Of a stretch of DNA of 28,208 nt, positions 5,056 to 13,707 are shown piece by piece; positions within the stretch are counted from its first letter, which is position 1; each line of letters begins with the position of its first letter. Under the pieces are notes generated by a model. The model saw only the letters and a list, made by a program, of their open reading frames with translations. It made no database searches and was not told where the DNA came from. Source of the DNA: JAZLIT01 sp045617525 (GTDB lineage Bacteria; Bacillota; Bacilli; Bacillales_A; Planococcaceae); assembly GCA_045617525.1 (NCBI GenBank), contig JAZLIT010000064.1, positions 1 to 28,208 of the forward strand, written 5' to 3'. The position numbers and the translations under genes are program-made.

Positions 5056-7542
5056 TTATTTCTTTTTACTTTTATTTTTCTTGCCTTTTTTCGCGATACC
5101 ATCGAAAAATTTCGGTTTACCCGTATCATCTTTGTGACGACCGCGTGGATCTGCTTTTGGACGTTCTAGGCTTTTGCCGCGACTTTTGCCACCGCGACCC
5201 GCTGATGCTAAGCCAGTAGAGGAACCTGTTGATGAACCGCCTACTGATTTCCCAGCTGTTTCATCACGTCGTCCGTTACCGCGTCGTTTGTCGCCAGAAC
5301 GTTCACGTTTTTCGCCTGTACGCTCGCCACGTTTTTTATCTGGACGGCCCGCATGAATTACTTTCGGTGCTGTTTTACGCACGCGACTACTACTGAAGCT
5401 GCGAACCATGTCCACAATTTCAAAGTCTACTGAAGATTCTTCAATTGTAACATTAGTTACGCGGATTTTCACTTCGTCGCCAATACGGAATTGACGAGCT
5501 GTACGCTCACCGATCATCATCATTGTACGGTCATCAAAGCGGTAATAGTCATCCGTCATATTAGAAATATGCACAAGACCCTCTACCGTGTTTTCAAGCT
5601 CGATAAACATACCGAAGTTCGTGATTGAAGATACAATCCCTTCGAACTCTTCGCCTACTTTATCAGACATATATTGCGCTTTTTTCAGTGCATCTGTATC
5701 ACGCTCTGCATCAACTGCTCGACGCTCGCGACTTGATGTGTGGTCTGCAATTTCGTCCATTTGCTTTTGCCATTTAAATACCGTTTCCTTCGACGTATCT
5801 TCCTCCACTAAGTAAGTGCGGATCAGACGGTGTACGATTAAATCTGGGTAACGACGAATTGGCGATGTAAAGTGCGTGTAGTAATCCGTTGATAAACCAA
5901 AATGCCCTAAGCTTTCCGGATAATATTTCGCTTGTTGTAAAGAACGTAGAAGCATCGTTGAAATAACAGGCTCCTCTGGCATTCCTTCAATCGAACGAAT
6001 AATCTCCTGTAACGCTTTTGGATGTACTGAATTTCCACTACCTTTAATGACAATCCCGAAGTTAGTGACGAACTCGAAGAAGCGTTCTAGCTTTTCAGGC
6101 TTTGGATCTTCATGGATTCGGTAGATAAATGGTAGCTCCATACGGTGGAAATGCTCGGCAATCGTTTCATTGGCTGCTAGCATGAATTCTTCGATTAAAC
6201 GCTCTGCTACTGTACGCTCGCGTAATACGATATCAGTCGGCCAGCCATCTTCATCCACTATTACTTTTGATTCTTTGAAATCAAAGTCAATTGAGCCACG
6301 GCCCATACGTTTATTGCGTAATACTTGTGCTAGCTCTGCCATGTCTTTGAACATTGGCACTAGACTTGCATAACGCTCCATTAGCTCTGGGTTTTCGTCG
6401 GCATGCTCTAAAATTTGGTATACGTCTGTATATGTCATTCGCTCCGTCGTGTTAATAACACTTTGGAAAATTTCATGTGACACAACGCGCCCAGATCCAT
6501 CAATCACCATCTCACAAGAAAGTGTTAAACGATCTACTTGCGGATTTAATGAACAGATCCCGTTCGATAAACGATGTGGAATCATTGGAATTACGCGGTC
6601 TGTTAAATACACAGAAGTCGCACGCTCATAGGCCTCTTCATCAAGGATTGAGCCTTCCGTCACGTAGAAGCTTACGTCTGCAATATGCACGCCTAGCTTG
6701 TATGTGCCATCTGAATTTTTCTTAACTGTAACGGCATCATCTAAGTCCTTCGCGTCTGCGCCATCGATTGTTACGATAACTTCATTGCGTAGGTCACGAC
6801 GGCCGATTATATCTTTTGGATCAATTTCATCCGGAACTGCTGCAGCTGCTGCCACAACTTCTTCTGGGAATTCTGGTGGAATCTCGTACTTATAAAGAAT
6901 TGATAGGATGTCCACACCTGGATCATTTTTATGGCCCAGAATTTCCGTAATCATACCTGCTGCTGATTTCGTCTCATCTGGCCAATGTGTAATCTCTACA
7001 ACTACTTTATGCCCGTCTACTGCGCCTAATGAATCGTCCTTCGTCACGAAGATATCCATATTCATACGCTTATCGTCCGTTACCACAAATCCAAAGCCGC
7101 GATTTGCCTGGTACGTCCCCACGAAGCTTGTTTTATGACGCTCTACGATTTTCGTGACTGTACCTTCTCGGCGGTCACCCGATGATTCCTTTACAACACG
7201 AATTAACACAGTGTCGCCATTTAGCGCGCCATTAATTTCGTGTGGTGGAATGAACACATCGTCCATGCCCTCTTCTTCAGGTGCCACAAAGCCGAAGCCC
7301 TTTGCATTCCCGATAAAGCGTCCGCGCATTAAATTCATGCGCTCTGGTAAACCGTAGCGATTCGAGCGCGAACGAACGATTTGCCCCTGTGCTTCCATTT
7401 TCACTAATGTTTTCACTAATTCGCGGAACTCGTCCGCCTCAGATAAGCCAAAGTATTCTTCGATTTCAGAAACCGTCATTGGCTTATAGTCTTCTTCTTT
7501 CATAAACGAAAGTAATTTCGCTTGGTACTCAATTTGTGTCAT
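5056..7542 (-). CDS. rnr: Ribonuclease R (3'-5' exoribonuclease)
   Basis: RNase R degrades structured RNA from the 3' end and takes part in removing non-stop mRNAs during trans-translation. The 828-aa product has an N-terminal winged helix (1-65), two cold-shock-type OB folds (about 70-200, with GFGFVAPEEEG and GFGFVVTDD), and the catalytic RNB domain (about 245-590). The latter carries the metal-binding aspartates in TIDGADAKDLDDAV. An S1 domain follows (about 625-710, GIVSSITNFGMFIEL). The last 115 or so residues are a Lys/Arg/Gly/Ser-rich disordered tail. That makes it longer than the B. subtilis enzyme, which is about 780 aa. The ATG at 7542 follows AAAGGAGGG. The est gene ends 37 nt upstream, so the two are probably co-transcribed. 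Confidence 0.97.
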   Translation of the reverse strand: MTQIEYQAKLLSFMKEEDYKPMTVSEIEEYFGLSEADEFRELVKTLVKMEAQGQIVRSRSNRYGLPERMNLMRGRFIGNAKGFGFVAPEEEGMDDVFIPPHEINGALNGDTVLIRVVKESSGDRREGTVTKIVERHKTSFVGTYQANRGFGFVVTDDKRMNMDIFVTKDDSLGAVDGHKVVVEITHWPDETKSAAGMITEILGHKNDPGVDILSILYKYEIPPEFPEEVVAAAAAVPDEIDPKDIIGRRDLRNEVIVTIDGADAKDLDDAVTVKKNSDGTYKLGVHIADVSFYVTEGSILDEEAYERATSVYLTDRVIPMIPHRLSNGICSLNPQVDRLTLSCEMVIDGSGRVVSHEIFQSVINTTERMTYTDVYQILEHADENPELMERYASLVPMFKDMAELAQVLRNKRMGRGSIDFDFKESKVIVDEDGWPTDIVLRERTVAERLIEEFMLAANETIAEHFHRMELPFIYRIHEDPKPEKLERFFEFVTNFGIVIKGSGNSVHPKALQEIIRSIEGMPEEPVISTMLLRSLQQAKYYPESLGHFGLSTDYYTHFTSPIRRYPDLIVHRLIRTYLVEEDTSKETVFKWQKQMDEIADHTSSRERRAVDAERDTDALKKAQYMSDKVGEEFEGIVSSITNFGMFIELENTVEGLVHISNMTDDYYRFDDRTMMMIGERTARQFRIGDEVKIRVTNVTIEESSVDFEIVDMVRSFSSSRVRKTAPKVIHAGRPDKKRGERTGEKRERSGDKRRGNGRRDETAGKSVGGSSTGSSTGLASAGRGGKSRGKSLERPKADPRGRHKDDTGKPKFFDGIAKKGKKNKSKKK

Positions 7543-7579
7543 AAGTTTTCCCTCCTTTGAACAGAAAATATCGCATCAG

Positions 7580-8326
7580 TTAGCCACTCCACTCGAGTGA
7601 TTGTAAAAACTGATATACATCCTCATGTAATAGATCCTTCTCTGGACCGAGCGTAATTACATGGCCCGAATGCTCGAACCATTTTATTTGCTTATCTATA
7701 GATTCCACCGTTTTTAAAATTGTATTCGCCGACTGTGGATCAATAACTCGATCATTACGTGATTGCACAATAAATATAGGTGCATATAGCATGTCAATTG
7801 ACTGCCTCACATCAGAAATAAGCTGCTGCAAGTCCGGTAATGAAGCCATTCCGTGTGCTTGCATCACTGCTATTTCAGCGTGGATTTCCTGTTCACTTTT
7901 ACCTTCAAATTTTTTATATTGTTTGGCGTATGTAAGTACACCTTCAAACATGATTTCAGTTGTGCGCATCGTCATCGGTGCACACATTGTAACGATTCCC
8001 TTAACCGGGCAGTTTAATGCAAGTTTTAATGAAAACACGCCTCCAAGCGATAATCCAGCAACAGCAATTTCTTCGTGGCCTTTTTCTTTTAAGAATTGGT
8101 AGCCTGTCAAAACATCTTCCCACCATTGTTCGGGCGTTGAATCAATTAATAGCTCTGGTGCCACACCATGTCCACGATAATGCGGTGCGTGCGACGAATA
8201 ACCATTCTTCTCTAGGTATCTACCTAGCATGCGAACATCTGCTGAACTTCCGGTAAATCCGTGAAGTAGCAGCACTGCGCGTTTGCCTGCCTCAAAATAA
8301 AACGGTGCTGATTGAGCTTTTCGCAT
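7580..8326 (-). CDS. Carboxylesterase, Est30/YvaK type
   Basis: An alpha/beta-hydrolase of 248 aa that cleaves short-chain carboxyl esters. The nucleophile elbow GLSLGG holds Ser93, Asp192 lies in NDRVID and His222 in HSGHVITL. These positions match the Geobacillus Est30 triad within one residue, as does the length. The oxyanion-hole segment is LLHGFTG (residues 20-26). No signal peptide, so it is cytoplasmic. GGAGGG precedes the ATG at 8326 by 7 nt. It sits between secG and rnr, the same order as secG-yvaK-rnr-smpB in B. subtilis. No clear promoter was seen in the 190-nt gap upstream. That gap also contains the secG terminator. Confidence 0.93.
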   Translation of the reverse strand: MRKAQSAPFYFEAGKRAVLLLHGFTGSSADVRMLGRYLEKNGYSSHAPHYRGHGVAPELLIDSTPEQWWEDVLTGYQFLKEKGHEEIAVAGLSLGGVFSLKLALNCPVKGIVTMCAPMTMRTTEIMFEGVLTYAKQYKKFEGKSEQEIHAEIAVMQAHGMASLPDLQQLISDVRQSIDMLYAPIFIVQSRNDRVIDPQSANTILKTVESIDKQIKWFEHSGHVITLGPEKDLLHEDVYQFLQSLEWSG

Positions 8327-8470
8327 AAGAGAACCCTCCGTTTTTACAATTTCAGCGTCTTTGCGTGTATTTAGTAATTAGCAAAGCGCTCCTTACATGC
8401 TATATGTACTCGGATTTTGTAGGGCTTATCCAACTAATTAATGTCAATAATATACCCATACTTCCATTAT

Positions 8471-8502
8471 AAAAGAAAAAGCCCAACCATGCTCGGTTAG
8501 GC
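8471..8502 (-). terminator. Terminator after secG
   Basis: Minus strand: GCCTAACC, 6-nt loop, GGTTGGGC, then TTTTTCTTTT. It starts 17 nt past the secG stop. It may be partly read through to feed est, rnr and smpB. Confidence 0.85.
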
Positions 8503-8518
8503 GTTTAATTTCGTCATA

Positions 8519-8746
8519 TTAAATTTTCGTTACTGCTAAAGCAAGTACGAAGAATAATACAGCAAGTACAATAGTGATGCGGTGTAAAACTAGATCCATA
8601 CCGCGAGCTTTTTGTTTGCCGAATAATTGTTCAGCTCCACCTGAGATGGCACCTGATAATCCCGCGCTCTTACCTGATTGTAATAATACAATAACGATTA
8701 AACTCAAAGCTACGATAAGTAATAAAGTAATAAATAGCGTATGCAT
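8519..8746 (-). CDS. secG: Preprotein translocase subunit SecG
   Basis: SecG is the small accessory membrane subunit of the SecYEG protein-export channel. The 75-aa product has two transmembrane helices (about 2-22 and 50-72) flanking a polar loop with the family blocks LLQSGKSAGLSGAISGGAEQ and LFGKQKARG. The length matches Bacillus SecG. AGGAGG lies 8 nt ahead of the ATG at 8746; the GTG three codons earlier overlaps the binding site. A SigmaA promoter is at 8786-8814 and a terminator at 8471-8502. Confidence 0.96.
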   Translation of the reverse strand: MHTLFITLLLIVALSLIVIVLLQSGKSAGLSGAISGGAEQLFGKQKARGMDLVLHRITIVLAVLFFVLALAVTKI

Positions 8747-8785
8747 TTGCTCCACCTCCTAGACACGAACGTCACAATACAGTCT

Positions 8786-8814
8786 AGTATATCAAATCCT
8801 TGGAAACGTGACAA
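8786..8814 (-). promoter_or_regulatory. SigmaA promoter of secG
   Basis: Minus strand TTGTCA (8809-8814), 17-bp spacer, TATACT (8786-8791), about 40 bp ahead of the secG start. Bases 8815-9019 upstream hold no gene or other signal that I can support. Confidence 0.75.
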
Positions 8815-9019
8815 CGTGGAAACCGAAAACTATTTGAAAAGTTTGGCTTTTTTAGGAAACTAGAGGTAAGGGTGTGGAATATGAGATTTCCAGCTTCTGC
8901 GGTTTTGTCGTTATAAATGTGGCTGTTTTGCATATTTAAAAGAAATTATGAATTTTACACTGTGCTATTTTCTTTAAAAAATTATTGTTAGACCGGCCAT
9001 TTCCATAAACAGGTAAATT

Positions 9020-9995
9020 TTGTATTCTAAAATTGGAGGTGATATTTTACAGTACTTATACAATCAATCATTACTACGCCGGTTGCCAATCGGTCATCCA
9101 GAAATACTTTTAGCAGAAAATGAACTTGCACGTATCGAAGCAGGCCGCTACGGCGAACTGCGTGTGTTGCGTGAGTTAAAAGACATGCCGTTTACTGCGC
9201 AACTTATCGCCGACTTCGAATGCATCAGTGCCCTCCGTACGCTCCACCAGATTGACTTCCTGCTCCTCACTTCTCGCTACGTCCTCATTCTTGAAGTTAA
9301 AAATATGAGTGGCACACTTCATTATCAGTCCCTACACCACGAATTCCATCGCACTAAATTCGGGTGGAACGACTGACCTTTTCCGAAATCCCTTCGACCA
9401 AGCGTACCGCCACCAAACAATGCTTGAACATTATTTAGCAATTTGGGATATGCCACTGCCTGTAACCTATGCTGTGGTGATGACGAACTCGAATGCACGT
9501 ATCGATCCTTCGTTTGGCGAGCTTCCAATATTCCACGTTACGCACTTGCGAAAATATTTGCGCGATTTAGATTCTCGCTTCGAAGTGACGGACGTGGACT
9601 TGGTGCATTTACGCGAAAAGCTTGATGGTACTACAACAATCATTCCCCCTCGCAAGCGCGTAGATGCGAGCGAAATTTTACCGGGAATATTGTGTAGCGT
9701 ATGCGGAGGTATCGCCGAGTATAATCACGGCGTTTGCGTGTGCGCGGTTTGCGGTCGGCACTCTCGTAAAGGGATTGAGGAGGCGATGCGTGATTACCGC
9801 ATGTTGATTGACGAAACAATCACTAATCAGGAGTTTAGGTTGTTTACGGGGATCGGGTCTGTTTATACTGCTTCCAAAATTTTGAGCAGATTAGGCATGA
9901 GAAGTATTGGCACTAAGCGAGGGAAAATCTACATTTTACCTGATTTAGCGACTTATCGAGACGAGTTCCTTATTTCTAAAAAAGGTGCTTACTAA
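9020..9995 (+). pseudogene. Frameshifted NERD-domain (nuclease-related) protein
   Basis: Two plus-strand frames join into one protein. The first (to 9376) carries a NERD domain start: EAGRYGELRVLREL, then HQIDFLLLTSRYVLILEVKN with the D...ExK catalytic-like residues. The second (from about 9360) continues with the family block TTDLFRNPFDQAYRH, a four-cysteine zinc-binding cluster (CSVCG...CAVCGRH) and a helical C-terminus with an HTH look. The frame must step forward by one base near CGGGTGG (9361-9367). Removing one G of the GGG at 9362-9364 gives the uninterrupted reading FGGTTDLFR. A good GGAGGTG at 9037-9043 is followed by no ATG, GTG or TTG at a normal distance. The only initiators are a TTG at 9020 upstream of it or a rare ATT. 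Both defects point to a decaying gene. The reading frame is otherwise well preserved, so the damage is recent or a sequencing error. Confidence 0.8.
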
Positions 9996-10046
9996 TAATT
10001 TGATTTTAGTTGTAATTATCTGTTCCCCAAAACCAAAATCAATCTA

Positions 10047-10118
10047 AAAACTTATTAATCTGCCTTTTACATGAAAAAGGATACAAGATTTTTACTTTTA
10101 TTTAGTAAAGATTTTCAC
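10047..10118. other. Leader of the 10.1-kb repeat array
   Basis: This AT-rich, non-coding stretch begins AAAAACTTATTAATCTGCCTTT, like the segment at 4380-4400. It ends in ATTTTCACTT directly before the first repeat unit. The same ATTTTCAC also precedes the second copy near 10474. Confidence 0.4.
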
Positions 10119-10213
10119 TTTGACTAATAGTATTCAAATTTTGACTAATATGGTCACAAATCTGACTAATACCCTCGAAATTTTGACTAATACGGACACA
10201 AGTTTGACTAATA
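10119..10213. repeat. Tandem array, five units of 21 bp (TTTGACTAATA core)
   Basis: The core TTTGACTAATA (once TCTGACTAATA) starts at 10119, 10140, 10161, 10182 and 10203, an exact 21-bp period. The cores are separated by 10-bp spacers that differ: GTATTCAAAT, TGGTCACAAA, CCCTCGAAAT, CGGACACAAG. The array is open on the minus strand as ISQxxxx heptads because 21 is a multiple of 3. I regard it as non-coding: no binding site and no recognisable protein. Confidence 0.8.
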
Positions 10214-10322
10214 AATTTCTGGGACCCCACGGGCAGTGTTGCAGCTACCTCCCCTGTAGCTCGGCTGCCCAATTTTCCAACTCCTCGCTTCATTTTTAGT
10301 GTTGCACTATTGCTCCGGGCAT
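10193..10322 (+). repeat. Direct duplication, copy 1 (130 bp)
   Basis: This begins with the last array spacer (CGGACACAAG), then the last core and a GC-richer unique segment containing CCCCACGGGCAGTGTTGCAG. It recurs at 10485-10615 with fewer than ten differences. Function unknown. Confidence 0.85.
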
Positions 10323-10473
10323 TGCCCATTCTTTTCACTTTTACTTTGGTTAGGGATTGTTAGTGTGCTTCGCGATTTAAGTGATTTGGATTTGCAAGAT
10401 TATGCTCCGTTGAACCAGTACTTCTAGTCAGTTCTGTGCAAGAAAATTAATAAAAAGTAATAATAATTTTCAC

Positions 10474-10615
10474 TTTGGCGGATTCGGACACAAGTTTGGC
10501 GGATAAATTTCTGGAACCCCACGGGCAGTGTTGCAGCTACCTCCCCCTGTAGCTCGGCTGCCCAATTTTCCAACTCCTCGCTTCATTTTTAGTGTTGCAC
10601 TGTTGCTCTGGGCAT
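10474..10615 (+). repeat. Direct duplication, copy 2, with two TTTGGCGGAT units
   Basis: From 10485 this matches 10193-10322 almost base for base (one inserted C, few substitutions). Its two cores (starting 10474 and 10495, again 21 bp apart) read TTTGGCGGAT instead of TTTGACTAAT, although the spacer CGGACACAAG between them is identical to copy 1. Only two units are present, against five in copy 1. Confidence 0.85.
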
Positions 10616-10639
10616 ATTTTTGCCCAAATACTTGCGCTC

Positions 10640-10782
10640 GCTGCGCTTCACGCACGAGCCCACAGATCCCTCGCTCTCACTCCCCAACCCCCACGCACGA
10701 ACACGCTAAATCCCCTCCACACTCTCACTCCCCACCCCCAAGCACGAGCCCTCAAAACCCCTTCCACTCTCCCCACACAAAA
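10640..10782 (-). repeat. G-rich strand-skewed tract with 48-bp repeat, downstream of eno
   Basis: The plus strand is nearly G-poor and C-rich. The block CTCTCACTCCCCA recurs 48 bp apart (10674 and 10722) with similar surroundings including GCACGA. On the minus strand, just past the eno terminator, this becomes clusters such as GGGGGTGGGGAGTGAGAG and GGAGGGG, which could form G-quadruplexes. No coding gene is supported. Confidence 0.55.
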
Positions 10783-10818
10783 AAATCCCCAGGGTGCATG
10801 TTCGCGACCTGGGGATTT
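10776..10818 (-). terminator. Terminator of the glycolytic operon after eno
   Basis: Minus strand: AAATCCCCAGG (10818-10808), 14-nt loop, CCTGGGGATTT (10793-10783), then TTTTGTG. A perfect 11-bp stem starting 15 nt past the eno stop. Confidence 0.93.
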
Positions 10819-10832
10819 CCACGTATTTTAAA

Positions 10833-12125
10833 TTACTTCACGTTATAGAAAGACTTCATGCCTAGGTACTGTGCTGTTGAGCCTAGTTGGTCTTCGATAC
10901 GTAGTAATTGATTGTATTTTGCTACACGGTCTGAACGGGACGGGGCACCTGTTTTGATTTGGCCCGCGTTTGTTGCTACTGCGATATCGGCAATTGTGTT
11001 ATCTTCTGACTCACCAGAACGGTGAGAGATAACTGCTGTATAGCCAGCACGTTTCGCCATTTCGATAGCATCGAAAGTTTCAGTAAGTGTACCGATTTGG
11101 TTTACTTTAATAAGGATTGAGTTGCCAACGCCTTCTTCGATACCACGAGATAATTTCTCTGTGTTCGTCACGAATAGATCGTCCCCTACTAATTGAACGC
11201 GTTTACCGATGCGCTCAGTAAGTAGCTTGTGGCCAGCCCAGTCGTTTTCGTCTAAGCCGTCTTCGATTGAGATGATTGGGTATTTATTTGTAAGCTCTTC
11301 ATACCAAGCTACCATTTCTTCAGAAGTACGTGTTACGCCTTCACCTTTAAGCTCGTAGTTACCAGTTTCTTTATTGTAAAGTTCTGAAGATGCTACGTCC
11401 ATTGCTAGCTTCACTTCTTCGCCTGGTTTGTAGCCCGCTTTTTCGATTGCTTCAAGGATTATAGTAATTGCTTCCTCGTTTGAACCTAGGTTTGGAGCGA
11501 ATCCACCTTCGTCGCCTACTGCTGTGTTGTAGCCTTTTTCTTTAAGTACTGCTTTTAGGTGATGGAAAATTTCAGCGCCCATACGTAATGCGTGGCGGAA
11601 AGATTCTGCACCTACTGGCATAACCATGAATTCTTGCACATCAACGTTATTGTCCGCGTGCTCACCGCCGTTGATGATATTCATCATTGGCACTGGTAAT
11701 TGCTTCGCGTTGAATCCGCCAAGGTATTGGTATAGAGGGACATCTAAGTAGTCCGCTGCTGCGTGCGCTACTGCCATAGATACACCAAGGATTGCGTTTG
11801 CACCAAGTTTCCCTTTGTTGTCAGTTCCATCAAGCTCGATTAACGCCTGGTCAACAACTACTTGATCAAGTACTGAATAGCTACCTTCAAGCTCTTCGGC
11901 GATAATTGTGTTTACGTTTTCAACTGCTTGTAAAACACCTTTACCTAGGTAGCGGCCTTTGTCGCCGTCACGTAATTCTACTGCTTCATATTCACCTGTT
12001 GATGCACCTGATGGCACGATTGCGCGACCGAATGCACCTGATTCTGTGAAAACTTCTACCTCAACTGTTGGGTTACCGCGTGAGTCTAAAACTTCGCGAG
12101 CGTAAACTTGTGTAATAAATGGCAT
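10833..12125 (-). CDS. eno: Enolase
   Basis: Enolase converts 2-phosphoglycerate to phosphoenolpyruvate. The 430-aa product begins MPFITQVYAREVLDSRGNPT, the usual start. It has the substrate-loop block SGASTGEYEAVELRDGDK, the Mg2+ ligand blocks (AMDVASSE, ISIEDGLDE, GDDLFVTN) and the catalytic-lysine and loop regions (ILIKVNQIGTLTE, ISHRSGESED). The length equals Bacillus enolase. GAGGAGAATGAAAA precedes the ATG at 12125. It is the last gene of pgk-tpiA-gpmI-eno, 43 nt after gpmI, and ends at a strong terminator. It also has a known structural role in the RNA degradosome-like complex of Firmicutes. Confidence 0.98.
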   Translation of the reverse strand: MPFITQVYAREVLDSRGNPTVEVEVFTESGAFGRAIVPSGASTGEYEAVELRDGDKGRYLGKGVLQAVENVNTIIAEELEGSYSVLDQVVVDQALIELDGTDNKGKLGANAILGVSMAVAHAAADYLDVPLYQYLGGFNAKQLPVPMMNIINGGEHADNNVDVQEFMVMPVGAESFRHALRMGAEIFHHLKAVLKEKGYNTAVGDEGGFAPNLGSNEEAITIILEAIEKAGYKPGEEVKLAMDVASSELYNKETGNYELKGEGVTRTSEEMVAWYEELTNKYPIISIEDGLDENDWAGHKLLTERIGKRVQLVGDDLFVTNTEKLSRGIEEGVGNSILIKVNQIGTLTETFDAIEMAKRAGYTAVISHRSGESEDNTIADIAVATNAGQIKTGAPSRSDRVAKYNQLLRIEDQLGSTAQYLGMKSFYNVK

Positions 12126-12168
12126 TTTTCATTCTCCTCTTATACATTATTAGCGCGTTGTTGCGCAT

Positions 12169-13707
12169 TTATTTTTGTGATTCATATAAGGCTTTACCTG
12201 TCATTTCAGAAGGCTGCTTTATGTTTAATAATTTTAACATAGTTGGAGCAAGGTCGGCTAAAATGCCTCCATCGCGCAACGTAATTTCTTGCTTTGTGAC
12301 AATGACTGGTACTGGGTTTGTGGTATGGGCAGTCATTGGTTGATCTTCAAGCGTAATAACCTCGTCTGAGTTTCCGTGATCCGCTGTAATGATTGCGGTG
12401 CCGCCTTTTGCTATAATCGCATCAACGATTTTACCTAGGCATTCATCCACTACTTCAATCGCCTTAATCGTTGGCTCAAGCATCCCTGAGTGTCCAACCA
12501 TATCCGGGTTAGCAAAATTTAATAAAATGGCATCAAAACGGTCTGCTTCGATTGCTTCAAGTAGCGCGTCCGTTACTTCATAAGCACTCATTTCAGGCTG
12601 TAAATCATAGGTTGCCACCTTTGGAGAGGCAATTAAAATTCGCTCTTCCCCAGCAAACTTTTCCTCACGTCCGCCGCTCATAAAGAACGTCACATGCGGA
12701 TACTTTTCCGTCTCTGCAATGCGCAGCTGCGTTAAGCCATTCGCTGCAATTACTTCGCCGACAGTATTCACTAAATTAGTATTTTCATACGCTACATGTG
12801 CGTTTACTTCATCGCTGAAATGCGTGAATGACACGAATGCTAAATTCGTGGGATGCTTTTTAGAAAGCGTAAAGCCGTCAAACGTTTCATTTGTAAAAAT
12901 TTTCGCCAATTGAATTGCACGGTCTGGACGGAAATTAAAGAAAATTACCGCGTCGTTATCATCAATTGTTGCTACAGGCTTTGCATTTTCCATAAGCACG
13001 GTTGGTAAGACGAATTCATCTAGCACGTCTTGTGCGTAAGATGACTCTACCGCAAGTAACGCCGAAGTTGCTTCTTGTCCAACCCCGTCCACTAACGCTT
13101 TATACGTAAGTTCTACGCGGTCCCAACGTTTATCGCGGTCCATTGCATAATAGCGACCATGAACCGATGCGAATTTACCAATACCTATTTCAGCCATTTT
13201 CTTTTCTGTTTCCCTAATATAGCCTAGCGCTGTCGATGGTCCTACATCGCGTCCATCTAAAAATCCATGTACATAAACTTCTTCCAAACCTTTTGCAGCC
13301 GCTATTATTAGTAAAGCAAATAAATGCTCATAATGACTATGCACTCCGCCATCAGATAATAAGCCCATTAAATGGAGCTTCGAGTTGTTTGCCTTCGCAT
13401 GCGCAATCGCTCTTAGTATCGCCTCGTTGTCGAAGAAATCCTCGTCGCGAATCGACTTATGAATACGCGTTAAGCTTTGATAAACAACACGCCCAGCCCC
13501 TATATTTAAGTGCCCAACTTCAGAGTTCCCCATTTGCCCATCAGGTAATCCAACAGCCTCGCCGCTCGCCGTTAACGTACTATGCGCGTAAGTGTTCCAA
13601 AAACGATCAAAGTTCGGCTTATGCGCTTGTGCAACTGCATTGCCCTTCACTTCGTCGCGAAATGCAAAGCCATCCAAAATAATTAAAGCTACTGGTTGTT
13701 TAGGCAT
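12169..13707 (-). CDS. gpmI: 2,3-bisphosphoglycerate-independent phosphoglycerate mutase
   Basis: This enzyme interconverts 3- and 2-phosphoglycerate through a phosphoserine intermediate and needs Mn2+. The 512-aa length matches the family. The N-terminal metal site is in LIILDGFAFRD (D12), the phosphorylated serine is Ser62 in QMGNSEVGHLNIGAGR, and the C-terminal metal ligands lie in NFANPDMVGHSG and ITADHGNSDE. GGAGG stands about 9 nt before the ATG at 13707. The start overlaps the last codons of tpiA (ends 13700), indicating translational coupling. Confidence 0.98.
   Translation of the reverse strand: MPKQPVALIILDGFAFRDEVKGNAVAQAHKPNFDRFWNTYAHSTLTASGEAVGLPDGQMGNSEVGHLNIGAGRVVYQSLTRIHKSIRDEDFFDNEAILRAIAHAKANNSKLHLMGLLSDGGVHSHYEHLFALLIIAAAKGLEEVYVHGFLDGRDVGPSTALGYIRETEKKMAEIGIGKFASVHGRYYAMDRDKRWDRVELTYKALVDGVGQEATSALLAVESSYAQDVLDEFVLPTVLMENAKPVATIDDNDAVIFFNFRPDRAIQLAKIFTNETFDGFTLSKKHPTNLAFVSFTHFSDEVNAHVAYENTNLVNTVGEVIAANGLTQLRIAETEKYPHVTFFMSGGREEKFAGEERILIASPKVATYDLQPEMSAYEVTDALLEAIEADRFDAILLNFANPDMVGHSGMLEPTIKAIEVVDECLGKIVDAIIAKGGTAIITADHGNSDEVITLEDQPMTAHTTNPVPVIVTKQEITLRDGGILADLAPTMLKLLNIKQPSEMTGKALYESQK

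Noticed and set aside
10102..10848. Open frames through the arrays and the C-rich tract (ISQ-heptads, PPP-rich)
   Set aside because: Composition follows the nucleotide repeat, there is no credible start and no family.
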